A stretch of 5,425 bases of DNA from Pseudomonadota bacterium (lineage in GTDB: Bacteria > Pseudomonadota > Gammaproteobacteria > Steroidobacterales > Steroidobacteraceae), in contig JAPTUI010000425.1 in assembly GCA_028067895.1 (NCBI GenBank), forward strand, positions 1 through 5,425, in the 5' to 3' direction. Below the pieces are notes generated by a model, which was given only the letters and a program-made list of their open reading frames with translations, was not told where the DNA came from and did no database searches. Made by a program: the position numbers and the translations under genes. Of this stretch, positions 1 through 5,300 are shown piece by piece; the stretch's first letter is position 1; each line of letters begins with the position of its first letter.

Positions 1-80
1 CCGGCAGCGCTGCCCACGGCGAGCCAGTGCGCCTGCGTGGGGTCGCCGGGGGAAAGCCTGAGCAGAAGCGGATCGGCCAT
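1..80 (-). CDS. gspL: GspL, T2SS assembly-platform protein (N-terminal 26 codons, cut by window edge)
   Basis: The frame opens with ATG at 80 and runs off the left edge, giving MADPLLLRLSPGDPTQAHWL followed by AVGSAA. An AGGA ribosome binding site lies at 91-88, seven bases before the ATG. The gene begins 19 bases after the gspK stop on the same strand. In T2SS operons gspL normally follows gspK, and GspL N-termini commonly show a short beta-strand of the LLLRL type followed by a segment like HWLAV at the start of the actin-like cytoplasmic domain. GspL is a bitopic inner-membrane protein that links the GspE ATPase to GspF and GspM. With only 26 residues visible, the call rests mainly on position and this N-terminal pattern. 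No domain can be confirmed here. Confidence 0.72.
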   Translation of the reverse strand, partial: MADPLLLRLSPGDPTQAHWLAVGSAA

Positions 81-99
81 CCGTCAATCCTAGCCGAAC

Positions 100-1116
100 T
101 CAATTCGGCGTGTCGCTGCGCAGCACCGTGCGTACGGTGCCATCCGAGTCGGCGTAGAGGACCGAGTAAAAGACGAACTCAGTGCCGTCGGCACGCACCA
201 CGCTGGTCAGGCGAAACCACTGGGACTTCTCGGCGAACAGCTGCTGTGCATTGCTCTGGGGGGGCGTGCCGTTCGGGTTGCCGCCCGTGGGCGTGCTCGG
301 CAGCGTGTTCTGCATGGCCGTTTCCATCTCACTCAGCGTCGGGAAACATCCGCCGCTCGCGCTCGCGCGGTCGCGCGCGAACTGGCGCGGGTCGGCGCTG
401 AACTGGACGTGGCCGAGATAGGCATCGAGCACCTGTGGTGAGGCGGTGCAGGTGTTGAGCGCGGTGCCGACCGGCAGCGCGGTGACGTACGGGGCAATGC
501 GCTCGAAGCGTGCGCGCCCGAAGTTCGGCAGCGCCAGCAGCTCACTGGCGCTGGTCACTGGAAGGTTCGGGGTGTGGTAGGGCGGGTCCATCTCGAGGTA
601 GGCACTCGCCGCAGGCGCATCGGCTACCGCCGGCGTCGGGCTCTTGTCGATCCAGTTGACCCAGTCGTCGGCCCACTGCGGCCTCAGGCCGACCAGCGTC
701 AGCAGCTCGCGGAACGCCTGCAGCTGTTGGGTGTTGACGGTCGAACCGTCGCTGCCGACCACGCTGTTGAGGTTGAAGCGGCCCTGCAGATCCTCGAGCG
801 AGGCCTCGAGGGTCACCCCCGGGGAGACGCTGATCGGGCCGATCGGCTGCGCCCAGGGCTGCTGCGGATCGATCAGCGAGGGCTGCGCACGGAACGTCTG
901 CTGCAGTCCGTAGGCGGCAAATGCCTCGGTGCCCTCGGTCACGAGCAGCGCCTGATCGTAGTCGAACGCCCCGATGGTGCGCCGCGCCGTCATGGCGTTG
1001 TGGTAGGCGAGGGAGGCGGCGATCACCGTGGCGAGCGCCACCAGCAGGATCGCCACCAGCAGCGCCACGCCGCGCTCGCGCCGCGGACTGCGCTCGAGGC
1101 CGCTGCGCCGGCTCAT
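100..1116 (-). CDS. gspK: GspK, T2SS minor pseudopilin at the pseudopilus tip
   Basis: Protein of 338 residues, a usual length for GspK. The leader MSRRSGLERSPRRERG (1-16) is followed by V17 and a hydrophobic helix of about 17-38. The predicted prepilin peptidase (GspO) cut is G16|V17. Mature position 5 is Val (V21), not Glu, which is the hallmark of GspK and fits its place at the extreme tip, where it caps a GspI-GspJ complex. Family motifs include GRFNLNSVV (112-120), DDWVNWID (150-157), and the Y-L-E-M-D-P-P-Y and SELLALPNFG stretches (173-200) typical of the large alpha-helical insertion. C223 and C257 may form a disulfide in the periplasm. The start at 1116 was chosen because it overlaps the gspJ stop (ATGA, 1113-1116), has GAGG at 1127-1124 seven bases upstream, and leaves a correct short leader. 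A longer frame open upstream is gspJ sequence read out of frame. The gene ends with TGA at 102-100. Confidence 0.95.
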   Translation of the reverse strand: MSRRSGLERSPRRERGVALLVAILLVALATVIAASLAYHNAMTARRTIGAFDYDQALLVTEGTEAFAAYGLQQTFRAQPSLIDPQQPWAQPIGPISVSPGVTLEASLEDLQGRFNLNSVVGSDGSTVNTQQLQAFRELLTLVGLRPQWADDWVNWIDKSPTPAVADAPAASAYLEMDPPYHTPNLPVTSASELLALPNFGRARFERIAPYVTALPVGTALNTCTASPQVLDAYLGHVQFSADPRQFARDRASASGGCFPTLSEMETAMQNTLPSTPTGGNPNGTPPQSNAQQLFAEKSQWFRLTSVVRADGTEFVFYSVLYADSDGTVRTVLRSDTPN

Positions 1117-1742
1117 TCGGCCACCTCGAAGATGCGCACGATCCGGCCCCACTGGCGCGTGCGCAGCGTCACCTCGACGGCGAGCGGGCGCATGCGGTAG
1201 TAGCTGTCGAGCGTCGCCTCGGCGCCGGCCACCGGTGGTGGCCACTGGCGCACCCACTGGCGGTTCAGATCCAGATAGCGCAGTGAGACGGCGCGCAGGT
1301 GACGCAGCAGATCACGCTCGACGGGCCGGTCCGAGAGTGTCGGGTCGAGCACGTTCCAATGCTCCCGGATCAGCGTGCCGTGGCGGAACACGTAGGCGAC
1401 GCGCTCGAGCTCCGGGCGCTGCAGACCGAGCGGATTGCTCCAGCCGCCGCGGGTGAACTCAGCGAGCGGATCGCCGGCGGAGCCGCTCATCAGTGCCGGC
1501 TGCCAGCCGAGGCCGTTCGGCGTGCGGATCGGGCGCGGCGCGAGTTGCACGAAGTCCTGCTCCATGATGCGCAGTGCGGTCTGCAGGTGCACCAGCTGGC
1601 GCTGGTCGCGGCGGATCGCGCCGCGCGCGCGCAGCGACTGCATGATCACGCCATAGCCGATGGCGAACATGATGGCGGCGATGAAGATCGCCACCAGCAG
1701 CTCGAGCAGCGTGAAACCGCGGGCGCGGGCACGGACGTTCAT
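1113..1742 (-). CDS. gspJ: GspJ, T2SS minor pseudopilin
   Basis: Protein of 209 residues. The leader MNVRARARG (1-9) is cut before F10, then TLLELLVAIFIAAIMFAIGY forms the N-terminal helix, with Glu+5 at E14. The globular part carries recognisable GspJ sequence: LRIMEQDFVQLAPRP near 57-71, EFTRGGWSNPLGLQRPELER near 95-114, and a C-terminal VEVTLRTRQWGRIVRIFEV strand region. GspJ forms the tip complex with GspI and GspK in the periplasm and helps start pseudopilus assembly. The ATG at 1742 overlaps the gspI stop (ATGA, 1739-1742), and its own TGA overlaps the gspK start, so translation is probably coupled on both sides. No good Shine-Dalgarno sequence precedes the ATG, which also suggests coupling. 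Nothing looks broken. Confidence 0.95.
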   Translation of the reverse strand: MNVRARARGFTLLELLVAIFIAAIMFAIGYGVIMQSLRARGAIRRDQRQLVHLQTALRIMEQDFVQLAPRPIRTPNGLGWQPALMSGSAGDPLAEFTRGGWSNPLGLQRPELERVAYVFRHGTLIREHWNVLDPTLSDRPVERDLLRHLRAVSLRYLDLNRQWVRQWPPPVAGAEATLDSYYRMRPLAVEVTLRTRQWGRIVRIFEVAE

Positions 1743-2239
1743 GGCAGCGCGTCCGGCTGGCCGAGCGCGCTGCCGGGCGCCCCGGCCGGCGGGCTCCCGG
1801 GGCCGGCGGCCGCCGTTCCGGCGATCGGGCCGGCGATCCACTGCGGCGAGAGCGGGTTCGGCGGGCCGACGGCCCGGCCCATGTACCCGGTCACGCTCGC
1901 GTACCACTCGTGGTGATCCCGGCCTTTCAGCGGGCGGGTGCGCACCACGATGCGCACCACGCCCGGCACGCTGGTGTCGCTCACCTTCTGCCGCCAGCGC
2001 CACTGACGCCGGGCGAAACGCACGTGCCCGGTGCTGGTGCCGGTGTGCGGAAACGTGCCCAACAGGCGCACGTGCTCGATCTGATTGAGCGCGACCCACT
2101 CGGCAAACGTCTTGTGGCGCAGATACAGCGTGGCGCGGGCCGAGGAGGTCAGCGCCTCGAGCACCGCGGCCATGCCGATGGTCACGATGGCGAGCGCCAC
2201 CAGTACCTCGATGAGCGTGAACCCGCGCGCCGGCTTCAT
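1739..2239 (-). CDS. gspI: GspI, T2SS minor pseudopilin with a Pro/Gly/Ala-rich C-terminal tail
   Basis: Protein of 166 residues. The very short leader MKPARG (1-6) is cut before F7. The sequence TLIEVLVALAIVTIGMAAVL gives the class III prepilin helix with Glu+5 at E11. FAEWVALNQIEHVRL (45-59) and the W-R-W-R-Q-K-V strand with PGVVRIVVR (about 80-100) fit GspI, a periplasmic minor pseudopilin that joins GspJ and GspK in the tip complex. The family is usually about 120-130 residues. Here the fold appears to end near ASVTGYMG (114-121) and a low-complexity tail of about 45 residues follows, rich in Pro, Gly and Ala. The ATG at 2239 overlaps the gspH stop (ATGA, 2236-2239), no Shine-Dalgarno sequence is seen, and the stop overlaps gspJ. 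The start is well fixed by the leader and the overlap. Confidence 0.94.
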   Translation of the reverse strand: MKPARGFTLIEVLVALAIVTIGMAAVLEALTSSARATLYLRHKTFAEWVALNQIEHVRLLGTFPHTGTSTGHVRFARRQWRWRQKVSDTSVPGVVRIVVRTRPLKGRDHHEWYASVTGYMGRAVGPPNPLSPQWIAGPIAGTAAAGPGSPPAGAPGSALGQPDALP

Positions 2240-2811
2240 GAAGCGTGCGCCGCGGCGAGCGAATGCTCGACGATGCGGCCGCGGCGGTTCGGCCGGATTA
2301 CGAAGCCCTTGTGCGGCGCGCCATGGCGCCACAGAGTGATGCTGAACGAGGACAGATCTCCGCTCGAATACAACATCACCTGCGGGGCGAGGGCCGCGTC
2401 CTTAGCGGGGATTTTCTCGGCCAGTTTCACGGTGCGGCCATCGACGATCACCTTGACCTCGATGCCTGCGGGCAGCACGCGCGGGCGCAGCGACTGATCC
2501 TCGCTCACCAGCCGCCACTCGTTGTGGCGTACGGCGTAGGTGACGAACCGATAGCCGTGCGCATCGAACACGAGGCCGTAGTCACGCGTCTGGAGCTCCG
2601 CCTCGCTGCGCGCATAGCGCAGCAGCGCCGCGAGCCGCCGCGAGGCGGTGTGCAGCGCCGGATCGTGCCCGGTCAGGTCGATCGACAGCAGCACCCCGGC
2701 AGTGACCACCCCGATGATCGCGAGCACCACCAGGATCTCCAGCAGCGTGAAGCCGCGCGCGCGCCGCGGCGAGCGGTCAATTGCCGAGGTTCCAGTTGCC
2801 GATGTCGGCAT
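2236..2811 (-). CDS. gspH: GspH, T2SS minor pseudopilin (start codon uncertain)
   Basis: From the ATG at 2811 the product has 191 residues: a 20-residue leader ending RSPRRARG, cleavage before F21, and TLLEILVVLAIIGVVTAGVL with Glu+5 at E25. Downstream, RRLAALLRYARSEAELQTRD (58-77) and the QVMLYSSGDLSSFSITL strand region (144-160) are typical of GspH, the minor pseudopilin thought to connect the tip complex to the GspG shaft. The stop overlaps gspI. The start is the weak point. The ATG at 2811 would overlap the end of gspG by 35 bases and lacks a clear ribosome binding site. The only later in-frame option before the cleavage site is a rare ATT at 2781, which would share one base with the gspG TGA and give a shorter leader. 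The protein from FTLLE onward is secure. Confidence 0.9.
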   Translation of the reverse strand: MPTSATGTSAIDRSPRRARGFTLLEILVVLAIIGVVTAGVLLSIDLTGHDPALHTASRRLAALLRYARSEAELQTRDYGLVFDAHGYRFVTYAVRHNEWRLVSEDQSLRPRVLPAGIEVKVIVDGRTVKLAEKIPAKDAALAPQVMLYSSGDLSSFSITLWRHGAPHKGFVIRPNRRGRIVEHSLAAAHAS

Positions 2812-3250
2812 TGTCGCCGGTACCGCCCGGTTGGTTGTCGGCGCCGTAGGTGTACAGGTCATAGGGCAGGCCGTGCGTGCCGGGATACTGGTAATGATAG
2901 GCGTGACCCCATGGGTCTTTCACCAGCCGCTGGATGTACGGGCCGTGCCAGTTGGTGAGCGAGGAGTCGTTCGGGCGCTTCACCAGCGCCTCAAGACCCT
3001 GTTGAGTGGTCGGATAGACCGAGTTGTCGAGACGGTACTCGGTGATCGCGGTCTCGAGGCTTTGGATGTCCTCCTTGGCCTTTGCGACGCGCGCCTCGTC
3101 GACCTTGTTGACGACCTCCGGGACGATCACCGCAGCGAGCAGGCCGATGATCACCACCACCACCATGATCTCGATCAGGGTGAAGCCGCGCGCGCGCCGG
3201 GTGCGCCCCGTGCCGCGCTCGAGGCGCAGGCGCTCGATTCGATGTGTCAT
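2777..3250 (-). CDS. gspG: GspG, T2SS major pseudopilin
   Basis: Protein of 157 residues and the first gene of this operon. GspG polymerises into the periplasmic pseudopilus that pushes folded substrates through the GspD outer-membrane secretin. The leader is 22 residues and strongly basic (MTHRIERLRLERGTGRTRRA plus RG). Cleavage is predicted before F23, followed by TLIEIMVVVVIIGLLAAVIV with Glu+5 at E27, leaving a mature form of about 135 residues. Hallmarks are YRLDNSVYPTTQQGLEALV (72-90), KDPWG (111-115), and the C-terminal TYGADNQPGGTGDNADIGNW (134-153), which matches the calcium-binding loop region of GspG. The call is GspG and not a type IV pilin because of this loop, the overall length, and the adjacent H-I-J-K-L genes. 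The ATG at 3250 is preceded by only a weak CTGGA-type ribosome binding site. Confidence 0.97.
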   Translation of the reverse strand: MTHRIERLRLERGTGRTRRARGFTLIEIMVVVVIIGLLAAVIVPEVVNKVDEARVAKAKEDIQSLETAITEYRLDNSVYPTTQQGLEALVKRPNDSSLTNWHGPYIQRLVKDPWGHAYHYQYPGTHGLPYDLYTYGADNQPGGTGDNADIGNWNLGN

Positions 3251-3269
3251 GAATTGTCCAGGTTTGCTC

Positions 3270-3286
3270 GCGCGCCCCCGGCGCGC
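3270..3286 (-). other. Perfect 7-bp stem-loop in the gspG leader
   Basis: GCGCGCC, a three-base loop, and GGCGCGC form a fully paired 7-bp stem on either strand. If the gspG start point is near 3289, the hairpin stands almost at the 5' end of the message, about 20 bases before the start codon and just upstream of the weak ribosome binding site. No T-run follows on either strand, so it is not an intrinsic terminator. A role in message stability or translation is an inference. Confidence 0.55.
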
Positions 3287-3295
3287 TGATGCCCG

Positions 3296-3304
3296 ATGAT
3301 AACA
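3296..3304 (-). promoter_or_regulatory. Putative extended -10 promoter element for the gspG operon
   Basis: Read on the minus strand, the bases are TGTTATCAT, an extended -10 (TG, one base, then TATCAT, a 5 of 6 match to TATAAT). No good -35 lies 16-18 bases upstream, which extended -10 promoters can tolerate. Transcription would begin near 3289, giving a leader of about 39 bases before the gspG ATG. The element is AT-rich in a GC-rich spacer and sits between two ATGCCC repeats. It is predicted by eye only. Confidence 0.45.
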
Positions 3305-3415
3305 AATGCCCGCCGAGGCTCCGCACCGAGTCGCCCGGTACCATTGGACTGCGGGTCGCAGCGGCGGTTCCGCCGGGGGGCGGCGCTTTGCACCCGCCGG
3401 AGCGGGCAGGCACGG

Positions 3416-3421
3416 TATACT
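3416..3421 (+). promoter_or_regulatory. Putative -10 element of the fabD promoter
   Basis: TATACT matches the sigma-70 -10 consensus at 5 of 6 positions and is a rare AT-rich word in this spacer. It lies 31 bases before the fabD ATG, so the leader would be about 25 bases. No acceptable -35 is found at 16-18 bases. The nearest candidate, TTGCAC at 3388-3393, is 22 bases away. The inverted repeat at 3393-3406 fills most of the spacer and could be an operator. Predicted by eye. Confidence 0.45.
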
Positions 3422-3452
3422 CCGGCCGCTTTTCGTCATGCGGGATGAATGC

Positions 3453-4421
3453 ATGGGTTTTGGCTTCGTGTTTCCGGGGCAGGGGTCGCAGTCGGTGGGC
3501 ATGCTGGCCGATCTGGCCGCCGGGCCGCACGCCGCGCTGGTCAGCGAGACGTTCGCCGAGGCGTCCGCGGCGCTCGATTACGACTTGTGGGCGCTGGTCT
3601 CGGGCGGGCCGCCGGAGCGGCTGAACGCCACCGAGTGCACCCAGCCGGCGATGTTGGCCGCGGGGATTGCGCTGTGGCGACTGTGGCGCGAGCGCGGCGG
3701 TGCAGAACCGCAGGTGCTGAGCGGCCACAGTCTCGGGGAGTTCACCGCGCTGGTGGCCGCCGGGGCGCTGCCGTTCGCCGAGGCGATCGCGCTGGTGCGC
3801 CTGCGTGGACAGTTCATGCAGGAAGCGGTGCCGATCGGCAGCGGCGCGATGGCCGCCATCCTCGGCCTCGAGGACGAGGTCGTGATCGAGGTGTGCCGCG
3901 AGGCGGCCGGCGGCGAGGTGGTCGAGGCGGTGAACTTCAACGCCCCCGGTCAGGTGGTCGTTGCCGGCGAACGCACGGCGGTCGAGCGCGCCATCGAGGC
4001 GGCCAAGGCCCGCGGCGCGAAGCGCGCGCTGATCCTGCCGGTGAGCGTTCCGTCGCACAGCACTCTGATGCGTGCGGCGGCCGAGCGGCTCGCCGAGCGG
4101 CTCGAGAGCGTGCACTGGAGTGCCCCGCGGCTGCGCTTCGTGAGCGCGGTGGATGCCGCCGAGCATCACGATCCGGCCGACCTGCGCGCGCTGCTGGTGC
4201 GCCAGCTCTCGAGTCCGGTGCGCTGGACCGACACGGTGCATGCGCTCGCTGCGCGCGGCCTGCGCCAGCTCATCGAATGCGGCCCCGGCAAGGTGCTGAC
4301 GGCCCTGAACCGGCGCATCGAGCGGCGGGCGGACTTCGAGTGCCTGGCGCTCGAGGACGAGCATTCAATCACGGCGGCGCTCGCAGCGGTCGGCGCGCCT
4401 GCCCAGACCCACGGGAATTGA
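3453..4421 (+). CDS. fabD: FabD, malonyl-CoA:ACP transacylase
   Basis: Protein of 322 residues, slightly longer than E. coli FabD (about 309). It moves malonyl from CoA to the phosphopantetheine of acyl carrier protein in the cytoplasm, making the extender unit for type II fatty acid synthesis. The N-terminus FVFPGQGSQSVGM (5-17) is the family signature. GHSLGE (91-96) holds the nucleophile S93. R118 in LRGQFMQEAVP is the malonate-binding Arg, H202 in VPSHS is the catalytic His, and Q251 in VRQLSSPVRW is the conserved Gln; all line up with E. coli Ser92, Arg117, His201 and Gln250. NFNAPGQVVVAG (161-172) is also typical. The start at 3453 is preferred over an in-frame ATG at 3438 because GGGA at 3442-3445 is seven bases upstream and the protein then begins directly with the conserved strand. 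fabG follows after four bases. Confidence 0.98.
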   Translation: MGFGFVFPGQGSQSVGMLADLAAGPHAALVSETFAEASAALDYDLWALVSGGPPERLNATECTQPAMLAAGIALWRLWRERGGAEPQVLSGHSLGEFTALVAAGALPFAEAIALVRLRGQFMQEAVPIGSGAMAAILGLEDEVVIEVCREAAGGEVVEAVNFNAPGQVVVAGERTAVERAIEAAKARGAKRALILPVSVPSHSTLMRAAAERLAERLESVHWSAPRLRFVSAVDAAEHHDPADLRALLVRQLSSPVRWTDTVHALAARGLRQLIECGPGKVLTALNRRIERRADFECLALEDEHSITAALAAVGAPAQTHGN

Positions 4422-4425
4422 TTCG

Positions 4426-5166
4426 ATGCTGCAGAACGACATTGCGCTCGTCACCGGCGCCTCGCGCGGGATCGGCCGGGAGATCGCACTGGCGCTCAGC
4501 GGCGCCGGCGCGCGGGTAATCGGCACGGCCACCAGTCTCAGGGGAGCCGAGGCGATCGGCGCGTCATTGAAGGAGGCCGGCGGCACGGGCCGCGGGGCCG
4601 TTCTCGATGTCTCCGATCCGACCTCCATCGAGGCGCTGCTCGCCGATCTGGAGGCGGCCGGGGAGCTGCCGACGATTCTGGTCAATAACGCGGCGATCAC
4701 GCGCGACGGTCTGCTGGTGCGCATGAAGGCCGAGGACTGGGATGCGGTGATCAGCACCAATCTCAGCGCGGTGTTCCGCTTGAGCAAGGCGTGCCTGCGG
4801 CGCATGATGAAAGAACGGCGCGGGCGAATCGTGAACCTGACCTCGGTGGTCGGGCTCACCGGCAATCCCGGCCAGACCAATTACGCGGCCGCCAAGGCGG
4901 GACTGCTCGGGTTCACCAAGTCGCTCGCCCAGGAGGTCGCCTCGCGCGGCATCACGGTGAACGCGGTAGCCCCGGGCTTCATCGATACCGACATGACCCG
5001 CACCCTGCCCGAGGCACAGCGCACGGCGCTGCTTGAGCGGATTCCGACCGGCCGGCTCGGCAGTGCGGCCGACGTGGCCGCCGCGGTGCTCTTTCTGGCC
5101 TCGCCGCAGGCCGGCTACATCACCGGTGAGACGCTGCACGTGAACGGCGGGATGTACATGCCGTGA
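4426..5166 (+). CDS. fabG: FabG, 3-oxoacyl-ACP reductase
   Basis: Protein of 246 residues, the normal FabG length. It is a short-chain dehydrogenase/reductase that reduces 3-oxoacyl-ACP to (R)-3-hydroxyacyl-ACP with NADPH, the first reduction of each elongation cycle. TGASRGIG (10-17) is the Rossmann dinucleotide loop. GTATS (33-37) fits NADPH-using FabG, D61 in LDV contacts the adenine in this family, and NNAAITRD is at 87-94. The catalytic tetrad N112, S140, Y153 and K157 is complete (YAAAK at 153-157). VNAVAPGFIDTDMT (178-191) and the C-terminal GYITGETLHVNGGMYM are also standard. The ATG is four bases after the fabD stop, with GGGA at 4413-4416 inside the end of fabD as ribosome binding site, so the two genes are almost certainly cotranscribed. 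Its place between fabD and acpP separates it from the many other SDR enzymes. Confidence 0.98.
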   Translation: MLQNDIALVTGASRGIGREIALALSGAGARVIGTATSLRGAEAIGASLKEAGGTGRGAVLDVSDPTSIEALLADLEAAGELPTILVNNAAITRDGLLVRMKAEDWDAVISTNLSAVFRLSKACLRRMMKERRGRIVNLTSVVGLTGNPGQTNYAAAKAGLLGFTKSLAQEVASRGITVNAVAPGFIDTDMTRTLPEAQRTALLERIPTGRLGSAADVAAAVLFLASPQAGYITGETLHVNGGMYMP

Positions 5167-5255
5167 GCGGCGCTCGGCCAGCTGGCGGAATTTCATTTGA
5201 AAAATCAAGCACTCACGAGCATCAACGGCGAGTGGCTTCCGCGGGGGTGTTCCCC

Positions 5256-5261
5256 TAAAAT
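5256..5261 (+). promoter_or_regulatory. Putative -10 element of the acpP promoter
   Basis: TAAAAT matches the sigma-70 -10 consensus at 5 of 6 positions. The bases 17 upstream (around 5233-5238, TGGCTT) are a poor -35. A start point near 5268 would give a leader of about 66 bases that opens with the stem-loop at 5267-5295. Predicted by eye, supported by the need for an independent acpP promoter. Confidence 0.45.
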
Positions 5262-5266
5262 ACCGC

Positions 5267-5300
5267 GCCCCAGCCGTGCCTCGGCCGGCGGGGGCATTTT
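5267..5300 (+). terminator. GC-rich stem-loop followed by TTTT: terminator-like hairpin or 5' leader structure of acpP
   Basis: GCCCC (5267-5271) pairs with GGGGC (5291-5295). After one A/G mismatch, GCCG (5273-5276) pairs with CGGC (5286-5289), leaving a nine-base loop. ATTTTGT follows at once. The shape is that of an intrinsic terminator with a short T-run, which would limit readthrough from fabDG into acpP. If the TAAAAT at 5256 is the real -10, the hairpin instead lies at the extreme 5' end of the acpP message, where it could protect the RNA or act as an attenuator. The sequence alone does not decide. Confidence 0.5.

Larger units (their letters stand above)
3251..3452. promoter_or_regulatory. 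Divergent intergenic control region between gspG and fabD
   Basis: This 202-base region has no supported gene. It must hold the start signals for the gsp operon on the minus strand and for fabD on the plus strand. Visible elements, leftmost first, are a hairpin at 3270-3286, a pair of ATGCCC direct repeats (3289-3294 and 3306-3311) around a minus-strand -10-like element, an inverted repeat CGGCGG-TT-CCGCCG (3362-3375), an inverted repeat CCCGC-CGGA-GCGGG (3393-3406), and a plus-strand TATACT (3416-3421). No match to a known regulator site was recognised. Confidence 0.7.

Noticed and set aside
574..2958. Plus-strand open frames of about 200 codons opposite gspH, gspI, gspJ and gspK
   Set aside because: The minus-strand genes form a continuous, overlapping operon with clear family motifs. 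The plus-strand frames have Arg/Ala-rich translations and no family match.
1..3250. Type IV pilus minor pilin cluster as an alternative to T2SS
   Set aside because: The GspG calcium-loop sequence, a GspK lacking Glu+5 with its large insertion, the GspJ signature and the G-H-I-J-K-L order all point to T2SS.
3270..3286. Hairpin between gspG and fabD as a bidirectional terminator
   Set aside because: The two genes diverge, so no transcript should end here, and neither side of the stem is followed by a T-run.
3438..3452. Alternative fabD start at the ATG at 3438, adding MRDEC
   Set aside because: The GGGA ribosome binding site for 3453 lies inside this segment, no site precedes 3438 at a proper distance, and the conserved N-terminus starts at MGFGFVFPGQG.
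2991..4364. Open frame of 457 codons on the minus strand antisense to fabD and running into gspG
   Set aside because: It is opposite fabD, which has all catalytic residues. Its translation is Arg/His/Gln-rich without a recognisable fold. Long antisense open frames are expected at this GC content.
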